A stretch of DNA of 64,000 nucleotides, from the NCBI RefSeq assembly GCF_019933235.1, contig NZ_CP082945.1, forward strand, positions 1,054,001-1,118,000. Direction: 5' to 3'. The notes beneath the pieces were generated by a model, which saw only the letters and a list, made by a program, of their open reading frames with translations, did no database searches and was not told the DNA's origin. Below are positions 7,601-16,470 of the stretch, piece after piece (position 1 is the stretch's first letter; the number at the start of each line of letters is the position of its first letter). A program made the position numbers and the translations under genes. The DNA comes from Streptomyces angustmyceticus (lineage in GTDB: Bacteria; Actinomycetota; Actinomycetes; Streptomycetales; Streptomycetaceae).

Positions 7601-10600
7601 ATGTCCGACTCGAAGCCCCAAACTGACGAGTTCAGCGCGCGTACCGCTCAGCGCAGCGCTCACCTGTACGCGACAGATCCGCAGTTCCGCGGCGCCGCGC
7701 CCCTGGACGCCGTCACCGAGGCGATCCGGCGGCCGGGCCTACCGCTCGCCGACCTCGTAGCCACGGTGATGGAGGGGTACGCGGACCGACCCGCCCTGGG
7801 CGAGCGTGCCACGGAGCCGGTCACCGACCCGGATACGGGCCGCACCACGTTGCGCCTCCTGAAGCGGTTCGACACGATCACCTACGGCGAACTGTGGGGA
7901 CGGGTGGGTGCGGTGGCCTCCGAGTGGCGGCACCACCCCGACCACGCCGTGGGCCCGGGTGACTTCGTCGCGGTTCTCGGTTCCACAAGCGCCGAGTACA
8001 CCGTGGTGGATCTGGCATGCCTCCGCTCCGGTGCGGTGTGCGTTCCTCTCCAGGCCGGCGCCTCGGCGGGGCACCTGGCCCCCATCGTCGCGCAGACCGG
8101 ACCACGTCTGCTCGCGGTGGACGTGGCACACCTCGACGTCGCGCTCCAGGTCGCGGCGGACGCCCCGTCGCTGGGCAGGATCGTCGTTTTCGGCCACCAT
8201 CCGGAGATCACCGCTCACCAGGAGAGGCTGGAATGGGCGCGCGGCCAACTCGCGGCGCAGGGCCGAGGCGTCACCCTGGACGCGCTGGCATCCGTCATCG
8301 AGCGGGGAAGGACCCTGCCGTCGGCTACCCGGAGCCCCGAGGGATCGACAGCCGACGCGCTCAGCACGCTGATCTACACCTCGGGGAGTACGGGCACGCC
8401 CAAGGGTGCCATGTACACCGAGCGTCTTGTCACGCAGTTCTGGGTTGACTTCGTGCCTGACCAGGAGATGCGACCGTCCGTCGTGCTCAATTACATGCCT
8501 CTGAGCCACATGATGGGACGGGGTGTGCTGTTCGGCACGCTCGCAAAGGGGGGCATCGCCTACTTCGTGGCGTCGAGCGATCTGTCGACCCTCTTCGAGG
8601 ACCTCTCCCTGGTCCGCCCCACCGAGTTCATCATGGTGCCCCGCATCTCCGACATGCTCTTCCAGCGCTACCAGGCTGAGTTGACCCGCCGAAACGACGT
8701 GGGCGCGGGAGGGGATGCGGCCGAGCAGGCGGACCGCGTGAAGGAGGAGCTGCGGGAGAAGACCCTGGGCGGCCGCCTCCTGTGGGCCGTCAGCGCCTCG
8801 GCCCCGCTGAGCGCGGAGATGACGGCGTTCGTCGAGAGCTGCTTGCACGTCAGGATGCTCGACGGTTACGGGTCGACGGAAGCCGGAGTGGTCTCGCTCG
8901 ACGGCCGGGTGCTGCGGCCGCCGGTGACCGACCACAAACTGGCGGATGTGCCCGAGCTGGGATACTTCCGCACCGACTCGCCGCACCCCAGGGGCGAACT
9001 GCTGATCAAGTCCGACCGGCTCGTTTCCGGCTACTTCCAGCGACCCGATGCCACCGCCGATGCCTTCGACGAAGACGGCTTCTACCGCACGGGCGACATC
9101 ATGGTCCGCATCGGTCCCGACGAGTTGGTGTACGTCGACCGCCGTTCCCACGTACTCAAACTGTCACAGGGCGAGTTCGTGGCCGCTTCCCGTCTGGAAG
9201 CCCTCTTCACCGGCAGTCCGGTCGTCCGGCAAATCTTCGTGTACGGCAACAGTGCTCGTGCCTACCTGCTCGCGGTCATCGTGCCCACGCAGGACGCGCT
9301 CGACCTCGTCGGCCACGACACCCAGTGCCTCAGGTCGATGCTGCGCGAGTCCCTGCAACGCCTCGCCGCCGAGGCGGACCTCAACTCGTACGAGATCCCA
9401 CGGGACTTCCTCATCGAGACCGAGCCGTTCAGCCAGCAGAACGGGTTGCTCTCCGGAGTGCGCAAGCTGCTGCGCCCCGCGTTGACGAAGCGCTACGGCG
9501 AGCGCCTCGAAGCGCTGTACACCGAGCTGACCGAGCGCGAGACCGACGAACTCCAGGCACTGCGCCAGGCCGGCCCGTCCCGACCGGTACGGGAAACTGT
9601 GTTCCGGGCCGTCCGAGCGCTTCTCGGACACCAACAGGACGACGTGAAGCCCGGCACACGCTTCCTCGAACTCGGCGGTGACAGCCTCTCCGCGCTGTCA
9701 TTCTCCCAGCTGCTGAAGGAGATCTTCCACGTCGACGTCCCTGTCAACGTCGTCGTCAACCCGGTCAACACGCTCCAGCAGGTGGCTGATCACATCGAAA
9801 TGGCCCTTGCGTCGGGACACCAGCGCCCGACCGCCGACAGCGTCCACGGACCGAGCGCGACACGGCTCGTGGCGGGCGACCTGACGCTGGACGCGTTCCT
9901 CGACACGGAGACCCTGGCGAAGAGCGGCAGGCCGGCCGGTCCACTGCCCGAGGCACGGACCGTCCTGCTGACCGGCGCCAACGGCTACCTGGGCCGCTTC
10001 CTGTGCCTCGAATGGCTGGAGCGCGTCGCAGAGCGCGGTGGCACGCTGGTGTGCGTGGTCCGCGGCAGCACCGACGAGCTGGCCCGGGCACGGCTCGACG
10101 CGGCCTTCGACAGCGGCGACCCGGAGCTCCTCCAGCACTACCACGACCTGGCCGCCGAGCACCTGGAGGTGGTCGCCGGCGACATCGGGGAGGCCGGCCT
10201 CGGGCTCGACAAGGAGACCTGGCAGCGGCTGGCCGACGCCGTGGACCTGATCGTTCACCCGGCGGCACTCGTCAACCATGTCCTGCCGTACGACCAGCTG
10301 TTCGGCCCCAACGTGCTGGGTACGGCCGAACTGATCAGGCTCGCGGTCACCTCCCGGATCAAGCAGTTCACCTACCTGTCGACGGTCGCCGTCGCCTTCG
10401 GGTCCGAGGCTGCGGCCGACGAGGCGGCGGACATCCGCACGGCCTGCGGGGCGCGCGACCTCGGCAGCGGTTACGCGAACGGTTACGGGGCCAGCAAGTG
10501 GGCGGGCGAGGTGCTGCTGCGCGAGGCGCACGACACGTTCGGCCTGCCGGTCGCCGTGTTCCGCTCGAACCTGATGCTCGCGCACCCACGCTACCGGGGC

Positions 10601-11137
10601 CAGCTGAACATCCCGGACGTGTTCACACGCCTCTTGCTGAGCCTGCTGGCGACAGGAATCGCCCCAGGCAGCTTCTACGCCCAGGGCACCGGTGACGGCA
10701 GCGGGCACTACGACGCACTCCCCGTGGACTTCACCGCGCGGGCCATCGCCTCGCTGGGCGACCACGCACGGGAGGGGTACCGGACGTTCAACGTCGTGAA
10801 CCCGCACGAGGACGGAATCTCACTCGACACGTTCGTCGACTGGCTGATGACAACCGGACACCCGCTGACGCGCGTCCACGATTACGACGAGTGGCTCGAC
10901 CGCTTCGAGACCGCCATGCGCGGCCTGCCCGACCGCCAGAGGCAGCATTCGCTGCTCCCCTTGCTGCACGCCTTCGCAAGGCCGGAGGAGCCCCTGCCCG
11001 GCTCCGCCCTGCCGGCGGACCAATTCCGCGCGGCAGTGCGGGTCGCCGCCCTCAACAAGGAGAACGACATCCCCCATCTGTCGCAGGACCTGATCACCAA
11101 GTACGTGGCGGACCTTCGGTCGCAGCACCTGCTGTGA
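7601..11137 (+). CDS. car: Carboxylic acid reductase (A-PCP-reductase)
   Basis: An intact 1178-residue enzyme that reduces a carboxylic acid to its aldehyde using ATP and NADPH. The adenylation domain (about 1-640) has LIYTSGSTGTPKGAMYTE near residue 257, DGYGSTEAGV near 421 and YVDRRSHVLKLSQGEF. The carrier domain has LELGGDSLSALSFSQLL, with the phosphopantetheine serine at 695, so it needs a PPTase. The reductase domain has the Rossmann motif VLLTGANGYLGRF near 788 and a Y962-G-A-S-K966 catalytic pair. Length and order match the CAR family (about 1170 aa). GAGGAG precedes the ATG. The substrate is not predictable; it stands alone, next to a dead MFS gene. Confidence 0.93.
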   Translation: MSDSKPQTDEFSARTAQRSAHLYATDPQFRGAAPLDAVTEAIRRPGLPLADLVATVMEGYADRPALGERATEPVTDPDTGRTTLRLLKRFDTITYGELWGRVGAVASEWRHHPDHAVGPGDFVAVLGSTSAEYTVVDLACLRSGAVCVPLQAGASAGHLAPIVAQTGPRLLAVDVAHLDVALQVAADAPSLGRIVVFGHHPEITAHQERLEWARGQLAAQGRGVTLDALASVIERGRTLPSATRSPEGSTADALSTLIYTSGSTGTPKGAMYTERLVTQFWVDFVPDQEMRPSVVLNYMPLSHMMGRGVLFGTLAKGGIAYFVASSDLSTLFEDLSLVRPTEFIMVPRISDMLFQRYQAELTRRNDVGAGGDAAEQADRVKEELREKTLGGRLLWAVSASAPLSAEMTAFVESCLHVRMLDGYGSTEAGVVSLDGRVLRPPVTDHKLADVPELGYFRTDSPHPRGELLIKSDRLVSGYFQRPDATADAFDEDGFYRTGDIMVRIGPDELVYVDRRSHVLKLSQGEFVAASRLEALFTGSPVVRQIFVYGNSARAYLLAVIVPTQDALDLVGHDTQCLRSMLRESLQRLAAEADLNSYEIPRDFLIETEPFSQQNGLLSGVRKLLRPALTKRYGERLEALYTELTERETDELQALRQAGPSRPVRETVFRAVRALLGHQQDDVKPGTRFLELGGDSLSALSFSQLLKEIFHVDVPVNVVVNPVNTLQQVADHIEMALASGHQRPTADSVHGPSATRLVAGDLTLDAFLDTETLAKSGRPAGPLPEARTVLLTGANGYLGRFLCLEWLERVAERGGTLVCVVRGSTDELARARLDAAFDSGDPELLQHYHDLAAEHLEVVAGDIGEAGLGLDKETWQRLADAVDLIVHPAALVNHVLPYDQLFGPNVLGTAELIRLAVTSRIKQFTYLSTVAVAFGSEAAADEAADIRTACGARDLGSGYANGYGASKWAGEVLLREAHDTFGLPVAVFRSNLMLAHPRYRGQLNIPDVFTRLLLSLLATGIAPGSFYAQGTGDGSGHYDALPVDFTARAIASLGDHAREGYRTFNVVNPHEDGISLDTFVDWLMTTGHPLTRVHDYDEWLDRFETAMRGLPDRQRQHSLLPLLHAFARPEEPLPGSALPADQFRAAVRVAALNKENDIPHLSQDLITKYVADLRSQHLL

Positions 11138-12068
11138 CCGAGCCGCCCGGACGATCGCTACATAGGACGCCGCTTCGGAGCGGAGGGCCTTAAGACCGTG
11201 CGATGTGCAGCATTTTGCATTCAGCGACGGTCCTCCGGGGAACTGTCCACCGGCCGCTCTGCTCGAATTTCCCAGGCGGGGCTTGAGGACGAGGGTTTCC
11301 GCGTCATTGCCAGAACGCGAGTCGGAAGGCCGCTCCTGTGGCAGATCAGCGACCAGGGCGCCGAGCTCGCCGTACGTCTTCGTCCGTACAGCACGGCTCC
11401 GGGGAAGCCCAGCTCGAGCACCCGCGCTCCAGCTCAGCCGCAGCCGCGGCCGGTGACTGGGTGGGAGTCCCTGCGAACCCTTGAAGCGGCCGGGCCAGGA
11501 GGCGGCAATCCCGGCGAGCTGGTCATTTGCCTCGCGGGCCACCGCGATGGCGTCAGCCTCCGGTAGGTCCTGCACGCCCGGCGACGGCCAAGACAGCACG
11601 GCGTATCGACACCCTGATCAACCACGTGGGCCAGCCGCTGCTCACGGCTCTTGCCGAGGCGCCCTGATTCAAGAATCGGTAACGGCGCGAGGGCTCACAT
11701 CTCTCCACGCTCCTGCGCTGCAAGGACGTCCTCGACGTGTGCCAGCAGGGCCTGCTCCACTGTCGCCGCATCCCCCAGGGGCAGGAGGCGGTTGGGTAGA
11801 TCGATGCCGTTTCCCTTGGTGCTCAGCGTCGGTTCGCCGGGCACGACGAGTCCTTGATGAGCGGATGGTCCCGCAGGAGCAGCGCGAGCGGTTCCGGAGG
11901 GTGGTGCCGGAGGCGGTGGCCACACGTCCGCAGGGCGGCAGGCGTAGCGGAGCGTAGACGGTCAGCACCTCGAAGACAGCTCTTCCCGTCCCCACTGCCT
12001 CAAGGTGTCAGAGGTGACGGCGGCCGGTGTTCGGCCGCCGTCGAGCGCTCGCGTGGGTGCGGTTGAGG
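11138..12068. other. Intergenic with short coding remnants
   Basis: No intact gene. On the plus strand near 11280, GLEDEGFRVIARTRVGRPLL followed by WQISDQGAELAVRLRP looks like a worn winged-helix piece. On the minus strand near 11697-11850, LPNRLLPLGDAATVEQALLA ending in AQERGEM looks like a protein C-terminus without a start. A small stem (CCGCT-tcgg-AGCGG) follows the CAR gene at about 11171. Confidence 0.4.
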
Positions 12069-12949
12069 TCAGCCCAGGCAGCCAGGGACCGTGGTGGGGC
12101 TGCCGGCGCAGTTGGTGGGGTGGTTGTTGTGGACGATGCTGAGGAGGAGTGCGACGCTTCCGGTGTCGTTGTAGATACCGCCGGGAGCGTTGGTTGCGGT
12201 GTTGTCGGACACGCGGCTCTCGGTGAGAGTCGTCGTGGCTCCGGCGCCGCCGAAGTTGGCGATTCCGCCCCCGACACCCGTCGGCCCGGACGCCTCGTTG
12301 TGCTGGATGCTGCTTTGAACGATCTTCAGCGTCGCGTCGTTGGCCACTCCGCCGCCCTTTTCCAGCGCCGTGTTCTGGGTGATGGAACTCTGGGCGATGG
12401 TCATATCGCCGTCGTTGGCCAGGCCGCCTCCGTTACGGGTCACGGTGTTGCCCGAGATGATGCTCTGAATGACGCGGGTGGTGGACCGGTATTGCCGCCG
12501 ATTCCGCCGGAGAAGTCGGCCCGGTTGTTCCGGATGACGGAGTGCACGACGTTGAGGGTGCCGTCGTTGCGGATGCCGCCGCCGAAGTCCCCCGATGCGT
12601 CGCCGTTGCTGATGGTGGTCAGGTGCAGGCTCAGTTTTCCGACGGCGTCCACCTTGAGGATGCGGAATGCGGGGGCCGCCCCTGAGCGGGTGAGGGTAGC
12701 GCCGTTGCCCAGGATGTTGATCGTGTTCTGGATGGACGGCAGGGGCGCGGTCAGGGCGTAGACACAGCCCGGTGCCAGGATGAGCGTGTCGCCCGAGGCG
12801 TTCGCTGCGGTGATGGCGCCCGCCAATGCGCCGGGAGAACACGGGACGAACGTCTGCGCGGCTGCCGGGGTGACAGCCATGCCGGTGGCCACGAGGGTGG
12901 TGCCGGCCACGGTGGCGAGTGCGCGGATTGCCGTTTTGCGGAGTTTCAT
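12069..12949 (-). pseudogene. Secreted right-handed beta-helix protein, one frameshift
   Basis: Starts at ATG 12949 behind AAGGAG with a Sec signal peptide (KLRKTAIRALATVAGTTLVA, AxA site near residue 33). The body is built from parallel beta-helix coils: ANASGDTLILAPG, NTINILGNGATLTRSG, GGGIRNDGTLNVVHSVIRNN. Near 12485 the frame shifts by one base, and IQSIISGNTVTRNGGGLAND, TQNTALEKGGGVAND and ESRVSDNTATNAPGGIYND follow in the other frame to a natural stop. Repeated 'GGGI.N.G' turns identify a pectate-lyase-like or adhesin-like surface fold. A single indel divides an otherwise complete gene, so it may be a recent mutation or a sequencing error. Confidence 0.75.
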
Positions 12950-13174
12950 TGCTGCTCCTTGGCTGTGTGGAGAGGGAGAGTTCACGAGCCTTTTCCGGTG
13001 CGCCCGAAAACAGTTGTGGGGTCGATTCGGAGCCCGAAAAAGGGGCCGTCAGACAGGCCGCACGGGCATCGCATTTCAGGTTCTGTCGCGCCTTTTGACG
13101 CCATCCGACTGCTGAGGGGCTCTTGGGGCGCCATGGGTGCCGAGAGGAGTACTTCTGGCAGCCGTTGGGGCTCG

Positions 13175-13306
13175 TCAGAGGGTGATGACGCCGCCGTGGG
13201 CGGAGGCGGGCAGGTGGTTGGAGCTGCCCGCGTAGGTGGCGGTGGATCCGCCGTTGAGGATGATCAGCGGCAGCTGCGCGGTGATCCAGATGCCTGTCGT
13301 ATCCAT
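13175..13306 (-). CDS. Possible 43-residue small protein
   Basis: ATG at 13306 is preceded by GAAGGAGG at good spacing, stronger than most sites in the area. The peptide begins MDTTGIWITAQLPLIILNGG and ends in a Ser/His/Gly-rich tail (HLPASAHGGVITL). I know no family for it. The hydrophobic ITAQLPLIIL part could insert in a membrane. It lies 225 bp upstream of the beta-helix gene on the same strand. The ribosome site is the main argument that it is real. Confidence 0.45.
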   Translation of the reverse strand: MDTTGIWITAQLPLIILNGGSTATYAGSSNHLPASAHGGVITL

Positions 13307-13734
13307 GACAGCCTCCTTCGGGTCAGGGGCCGTCAACCACCCACCTGGGACCGCATGTTCGCCACGGCTCAGCGGGCAGTGAAAGTCTCCTCAGCGGGGG
13401 CGCTCACACAGCAGCCATAGCGAGGTCTCATGTTCTTCCTCGGCACACTGCCCACCCCCGGTGAGGGATGGGCGGCCCGCCGGAATTCACTTACAGCAGT
13501 AAGGCACCGCCGGCGAACCGCGTCTATGCAGCCGACTAAATTTGACCCGCATGGCGGAGCGTGCGGAGCCGCCGCCTGGAAGGTGTCCTGCATGGTCGGG
13601 AGAGCACCGCACCGCGCCGGCCTCGGAGCTGGTCCCGTACCCGGCCCTGCTCCACTGGGCATCGGCGGTAGACCATGGGCCCGGGCAGGGCCGGAAAACA
13701 ACGAACGATCAGGCCAGGGACTACGGGACAGCCC
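13307..13734. other. Intergenic, no gene seen
   Basis: Open frames on both strands here are Arg/Pro/Ala-rich and lack ribosome sites. The stretch lies between the small ORF and the IS630 remnant. I see no repeat or RNA structure worth annotating. Confidence 0.5.
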
Positions 13735-14486
13735 TTACTGATCTTTTCGTAAGTTCGGTGGGTGTGGTGGGTGGATGGTCAGGCCGGTGTGGGCGAGGTA
13801 GGACCATGGCAGGTGCTGGTGGTGGTTGATGCGGTGGATGCCTTGTTCAGTGGCGTCGGCGACGTCGGCGAGGTGGTCGCCGGCGGGGTTGGCGAGTTCG
13901 CGCTTCTTGAGCGACGACCAGAGCAGTTCCACCGGGTTCAGCTCGGGAGCGTAGGCGGGTAATCGTTCGAGAGTGAGCCAGCCCTGCTCGGCGACCCAGG
14001 CCCGCATCGCCCGGCTCCAGTGAGCGGACAGGCCGTCCCAGACCAGGATCACCGGCTCGCCAGGGTAGAACACTTTGACCTGCTCCAGAACGTCGATCAG
14101 TGCGGCGGTGTCGTAGCTGCCGGGCTTGAGGTGGAAACACAGGCGGGGACCACGATCCGGGTCGGTGGCGTGGTAGCCCAGGGCCGCGGCCATCGACGCC
14201 CGTTTCCAGTTCAACCGGTGCCGCAGATGCGGAGTACGGCCCCGAGGCGCGTAGGCACGACGGACCTGGGGCAGCAGCGAGACGCCTGATTCGTCGAGGA
14301 ACACGATCCAGGCACGTGTGTTCACCGCCCCTTTTTGATGCGCGGCCACTCGTGCGTGACCCAGCGGGCGATCTCGGACTCGTCCCGCTCCACCGCCCGT
14401 CGCTCAGGCCGCTGCAGACTCCACCCCAGCCGGCCGGTCAGCAGACGCCACACCGACGCCCGTGACAGGGACACTCCTGTCACCCG
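13735..14486 (-). mobile_element. IS630-family transposase, 5'-truncated
   Basis: The C-terminal catalytic half is complete: IVFLDESGVSLLPQVRRAYA carries the first Asp of the DDE triad, VILVWDGLSAHWSRAM the second, and AYAPELNPVELLWSSLKKRE the Glu. Upstream, in the other frame, VSLSRASVWRLLTGRLGWSL to THEWPRIKKGR gives the preceding HTH part. The two frames overlap at CAAAAAG (14331-14337 read on the minus strand), a plausible -1 slippage site, as is normal for this family. The 5' end is cut off directly behind the yjbQ stop, so the first part of the transposase and the left terminal repeat are missing. Confidence 0.8.
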
Positions 14487-14489
14487 AAG

Positions 14490-14912
14490 TCACCCCAGGA
14501 AGCTCAACCGGACCCGACGGTCCGTGTTGCTCGTGTTCGTGTCGACCAGGCAGATGGACTGCCAGGTGCCGAGGGCCAGGCGGCCGGTGAGGACCGGGAG
14601 GGTGGCGTGGGGTGGGACGAGGGCGGGGAGGACGTGGTCGCGGCCGTGGCCGGGGCTGCCGTGGCGGTGGCGCCAGCGGTTGTCGGCGGGGAGGAGGTCG
14701 TGCAGGGCGGCCAGGAGGTCGTCGTCGCTGCCCGCGCCGGTTTCCAGGACGGCGATGCCGGCGGTGGCGTGCGGGACGAAGATGTTCAGCAGGCCGTCGC
14801 GGCCGGCTGCCGTCTCGCGGAGGAATGCGGCGCAGTCGGCGGTGAGGTCGGCGACGGTTTCCGTCGAGCCGGTGGTGACGTCGAGGGTGCGGGTGGTGAA
14901 TGCGGTGCTCAT
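14490..14912 (-). CDS. yjbQ: YjbQ family protein (secondary thiamine-phosphate synthase type)
   Basis: A 140-residue single-domain protein. Family marks are FVPHATAGIAVLETG (the conserved H-x-T-A-g-I segment), DDDLLAALHDLLPADNRWRH and the closing LALGTWQSICLVDTNTSN, which corresponds to the 'G.WQ.i.l.e.d' block. E. coli YjbQ has weak thiamine-phosphate synthase activity; the true role is unsettled. ATG at 14912 starts the conserved region; the frame runs further upstream but loses similarity. The truncated IS630 begins immediately after its stop, so insertion may have removed a downstream gene. Confidence 0.85.
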   Translation of the reverse strand: MSTAFTTRTLDVTTGSTETVADLTADCAAFLRETAAGRDGLLNIFVPHATAGIAVLETGAGSDDDLLAALHDLLPADNRWRHRHGSPGHGRDHVLPALVPPHATLPVLTGRLALGTWQSICLVDTNTSNTDRRVRLSFLG

Positions 14913-15020
14913 GGGTTCATTTTCGTACGGACGGCGGGTTCTTGTCCGCAATCCCGCGGGCTCCTTCCGCAACGCCGGGTCAATACTGCGGCAACAAAGG
15001 TCCACCGGCCGAGATGACGA

Positions 15021-15050
15021 TTGACCCCTCTCGGGGCGCACCGCTACGTT
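15021..15050 (+). promoter_or_regulatory. Predicted leaderless promoter for ssu leader
   Basis: TTGACC (15021-15026) and TACGTT (15045-15050) are 18 bp apart. The expected transcription start, about seven bases downstream, falls on the ATG of the leader peptide at 15058. There is no Shine-Dalgarno sequence, which fits a leaderless message as often seen for actinobacterial attenuation leaders. Confidence 0.6.
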
Positions 15051-15057
15051 CAGCGAC

Positions 15058-15147
15058 ATGCCTACAGCAGCCCTGCTCACCACGCGCGGTCACATCGACC
15101 TGCTGCGGGTGGCCTCTGCCGCGTGTCGCCGCGGCGGCTGTTGTTGA
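15058..15147 (+). CDS. Cysteine-type attenuation leader peptide, 29 aa
   Basis: Begins MPTAALLTTRGHIDLLRVAS and ends ACRRGGCC before TGA. The 'TRxHxDLLRVxSAxC' core is the recurring pattern of putative leader peptides that precede sulfur-assimilation operons in Streptomyces, and it is related to the Cys-rich leaders shown in mycobacteria to sense cysteine. Here the two terminal Cys codons would stall ribosomes when Cys-tRNA is scarce and so let the ssu transcript proceed. The stop overlaps the next start (TGATG), beginning a chain of micro-ORFs. Its position upstream of ssuC fits sulfur-starvation control. Confidence 0.75.
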   Translation: MPTAALLTTRGHIDLLRVASAACRRGGCC

Positions 15148-15167
15148 TGCCGTCGCGTTGCTGCTGA
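15147..15167 (+). CDS. Micro-ORF MPSRCC, coupled to leader
   Basis: Starts at the ATG overlapping the leader stop (TGATG) and ends after six residues, MPSRCC, again with two Cys codons before TGA. That stop in turn overlaps the next ATG. Only the arrangement supports it; the region is rich in TTG and CTG triplets, so chance is possible. Confidence 0.4.
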   Translation: MPSRCC

Positions 15168-15232
15168 TGCCCTTGCGGTTGCCGTTGTGGTTTCCGTTGC
15201 CGTCGCCTTTGTGTTGCCGCCGCTGTTGCTGA
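15167..15232 (+). CDS. Micro-ORF of 21 aa ending CCRRCC
   Basis: The third reading frame in the TGATG-linked chain starts at 15167. Its first part is Leu/Pro-rich (MPLRLPLWFPLPSPL) and it ends in CCRRCC before TGA. Four Cys codons in the last six positions would make a very sensitive Cys-tRNA sensor. As with the six-residue ORF, the TG-rich composition of the stretch is a caution. Confidence 0.4.
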   Translation: MPLRLPLWFPLPSPLCCRRCC

Positions 15233-15543
15233 GGCCGCTCTGGATTTCGCGGTGATCGGTGCGCTGCTGATCTGCTTGGCTTGTTGTGGCGGGCGGTTGT
15301 GTCCCCTGCGGGACGCGGCATGTGCGGCTGTGCGCGGTGGTTCTGCGACTTCTCTCCGGCTCTTCCGTCGTGGTCGGCTCTGGTGGTCTTGAGCGGACCT
15401 CTGCGCCGCGTAGGGGCAACGTGTTTCCGGTGCCTTCGTCGCCGTCTTGAGCGCTGCGTTGTGAGCGCTGTTGCGTCGCCCCACGGGGATTGACGCCTTC
15501 TTCTCTCTTCGCCTTCTTTCCTCCCCCTCCCCGTGGAGCATTC
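15233..15543 (+). promoter_or_regulatory. Untranslated leader between micro-ORFs and ssuC
   Basis: About 310 bp with no convincing gene. It is unusually T- and G-rich, with many TGT/TGC triplets, and ends in a pyrimidine-rich run before ssuC. In an attenuation model this would hold the alternative RNA structures, but I cannot fold it reliably by eye. The ssuC ribosome site is weak (GGAG of 'cgtggagca'). Confidence 0.4.
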
Positions 15544-16470
15544 ATGACTCTCGATCAGGCCGTGGCCCGCGAGGCCCCGGTCGAAACTGCCGCTGAAACA
15601 GCAGGGCCGCCGTCTGTGGTGAAAGGTGAGGAGAGGGAGGTGAAGGCCGCCTCCGGTGTCGAGGGGCTTGAGCTGGTTCATGTTGATCCGGTTTCCCGTC
15701 GGCGATGGCCGGTGCCGCGGTGGGTGCGCCGTACGGTGGGGCCTCTCGCGTTGCTGGTGTTGTGGCAGGTGCTGAGTGCGAGCGGTGTGCTGGAGGCCGG
15801 CATTCTGGCGTCGCCCGGGACCATTGCCGCCACCGCCGGGGACCTCGTGTCGGACGGGACGCTGCCGTCGGCGATGCTGGTTTCGCTGCAACGGGTCGCG
15901 GTCGGGCTGCTGTTGGGTGGCGTGATCGGGGTGGCGCTGGCGCTTGTGTCGGGGCTTTCGCGGCTCGGTGAGGATCTCGTCGACGCGACGGTGCAGATGC
16001 TGCGTTCCGTGCCCTGGGTGGGCGTGATTCCGCTGTTCATCATCTGGCTGGGCATCGGTGAGGCACCGAAGGTCGCGCTGATCTCGCTGGGTGTGGCGTT
16101 CCATCTGTATCTGAATGTCTATGCCGGAATTCGTGGTGTCGACGCCCAGTTGGTGGAGGCCGGGCAGTCGCTCGGGCTGAGCCGGTGGGGGCTGATCCGG
16201 CATGTGGTGTTGCCCGGTGCGCTTCCGGGTGCGATGACCGGGCTGCGCTATTCGCTGGCCACCGCGTGGCTCGCGCTGGTCTTCGGTGAGCAGGTCAACG
16301 CCGATGACGGCCTGGGCTTTCTGATGAATCAGGCCAGGGAATTCTTCCGCACCGACGTGATCGTGGTGTGCCTGGTGGTCTACGCGATCCTCGGGCTCCT
16401 TGCCGATTTCCTCGTTCGTACCCTCGAAAGGCTGCTGCTGCAATGGCGACCGACGTTCACGGGCCAGTGA
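15544..16470 (+). CDS. ssuC: Alkanesulfonate ABC transporter permease SsuC
   Basis: A 308-residue inner-membrane permease. After a soluble 55-residue N-terminal extension come six predicted helices, starting with LALLVLWQVLSASGVLEAG. The cytoplasmic EAA loop that docks the ATPase is present as EAGQSLGLSRWGLIRHVVLP followed by GALPGAMTGLRYSLATAW, the usual SsuC/TauC pattern. It imports aliphatic sulfonates as a sulfur source. First structural gene of the ssuC-ssuB-ssuA-ssuD operon; its 3' end overlaps ssuB by 28 bp. The Cys leader chain upstream points to control by cysteine supply. Confidence 0.92.
   Translation: MTLDQAVAREAPVETAAETAGPPSVVKGEEREVKAASGVEGLELVHVDPVSRRRWPVPRWVRRTVGPLALLVLWQVLSASGVLEAGILASPGTIAATAGDLVSDGTLPSAMLVSLQRVAVGLLLGGVIGVALALVSGLSRLGEDLVDATVQMLRSVPWVGVIPLFIIWLGIGEAPKVALISLGVAFHLYLNVYAGIRGVDAQLVEAGQSLGLSRWGLIRHVVLPGALPGAMTGLRYSLATAWLALVFGEQVNADDGLGFLMNQAREFFRTDVIVVCLVVYAILGLLADFLVRTLERLLLQWRPTFTGQ

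Noticed and set aside
7739..9151. Minus-strand open frame of 470 codons over the CAR gene
   Set aside because: Antisense shadow of the adenylation domain; composition is unlike a real protein.
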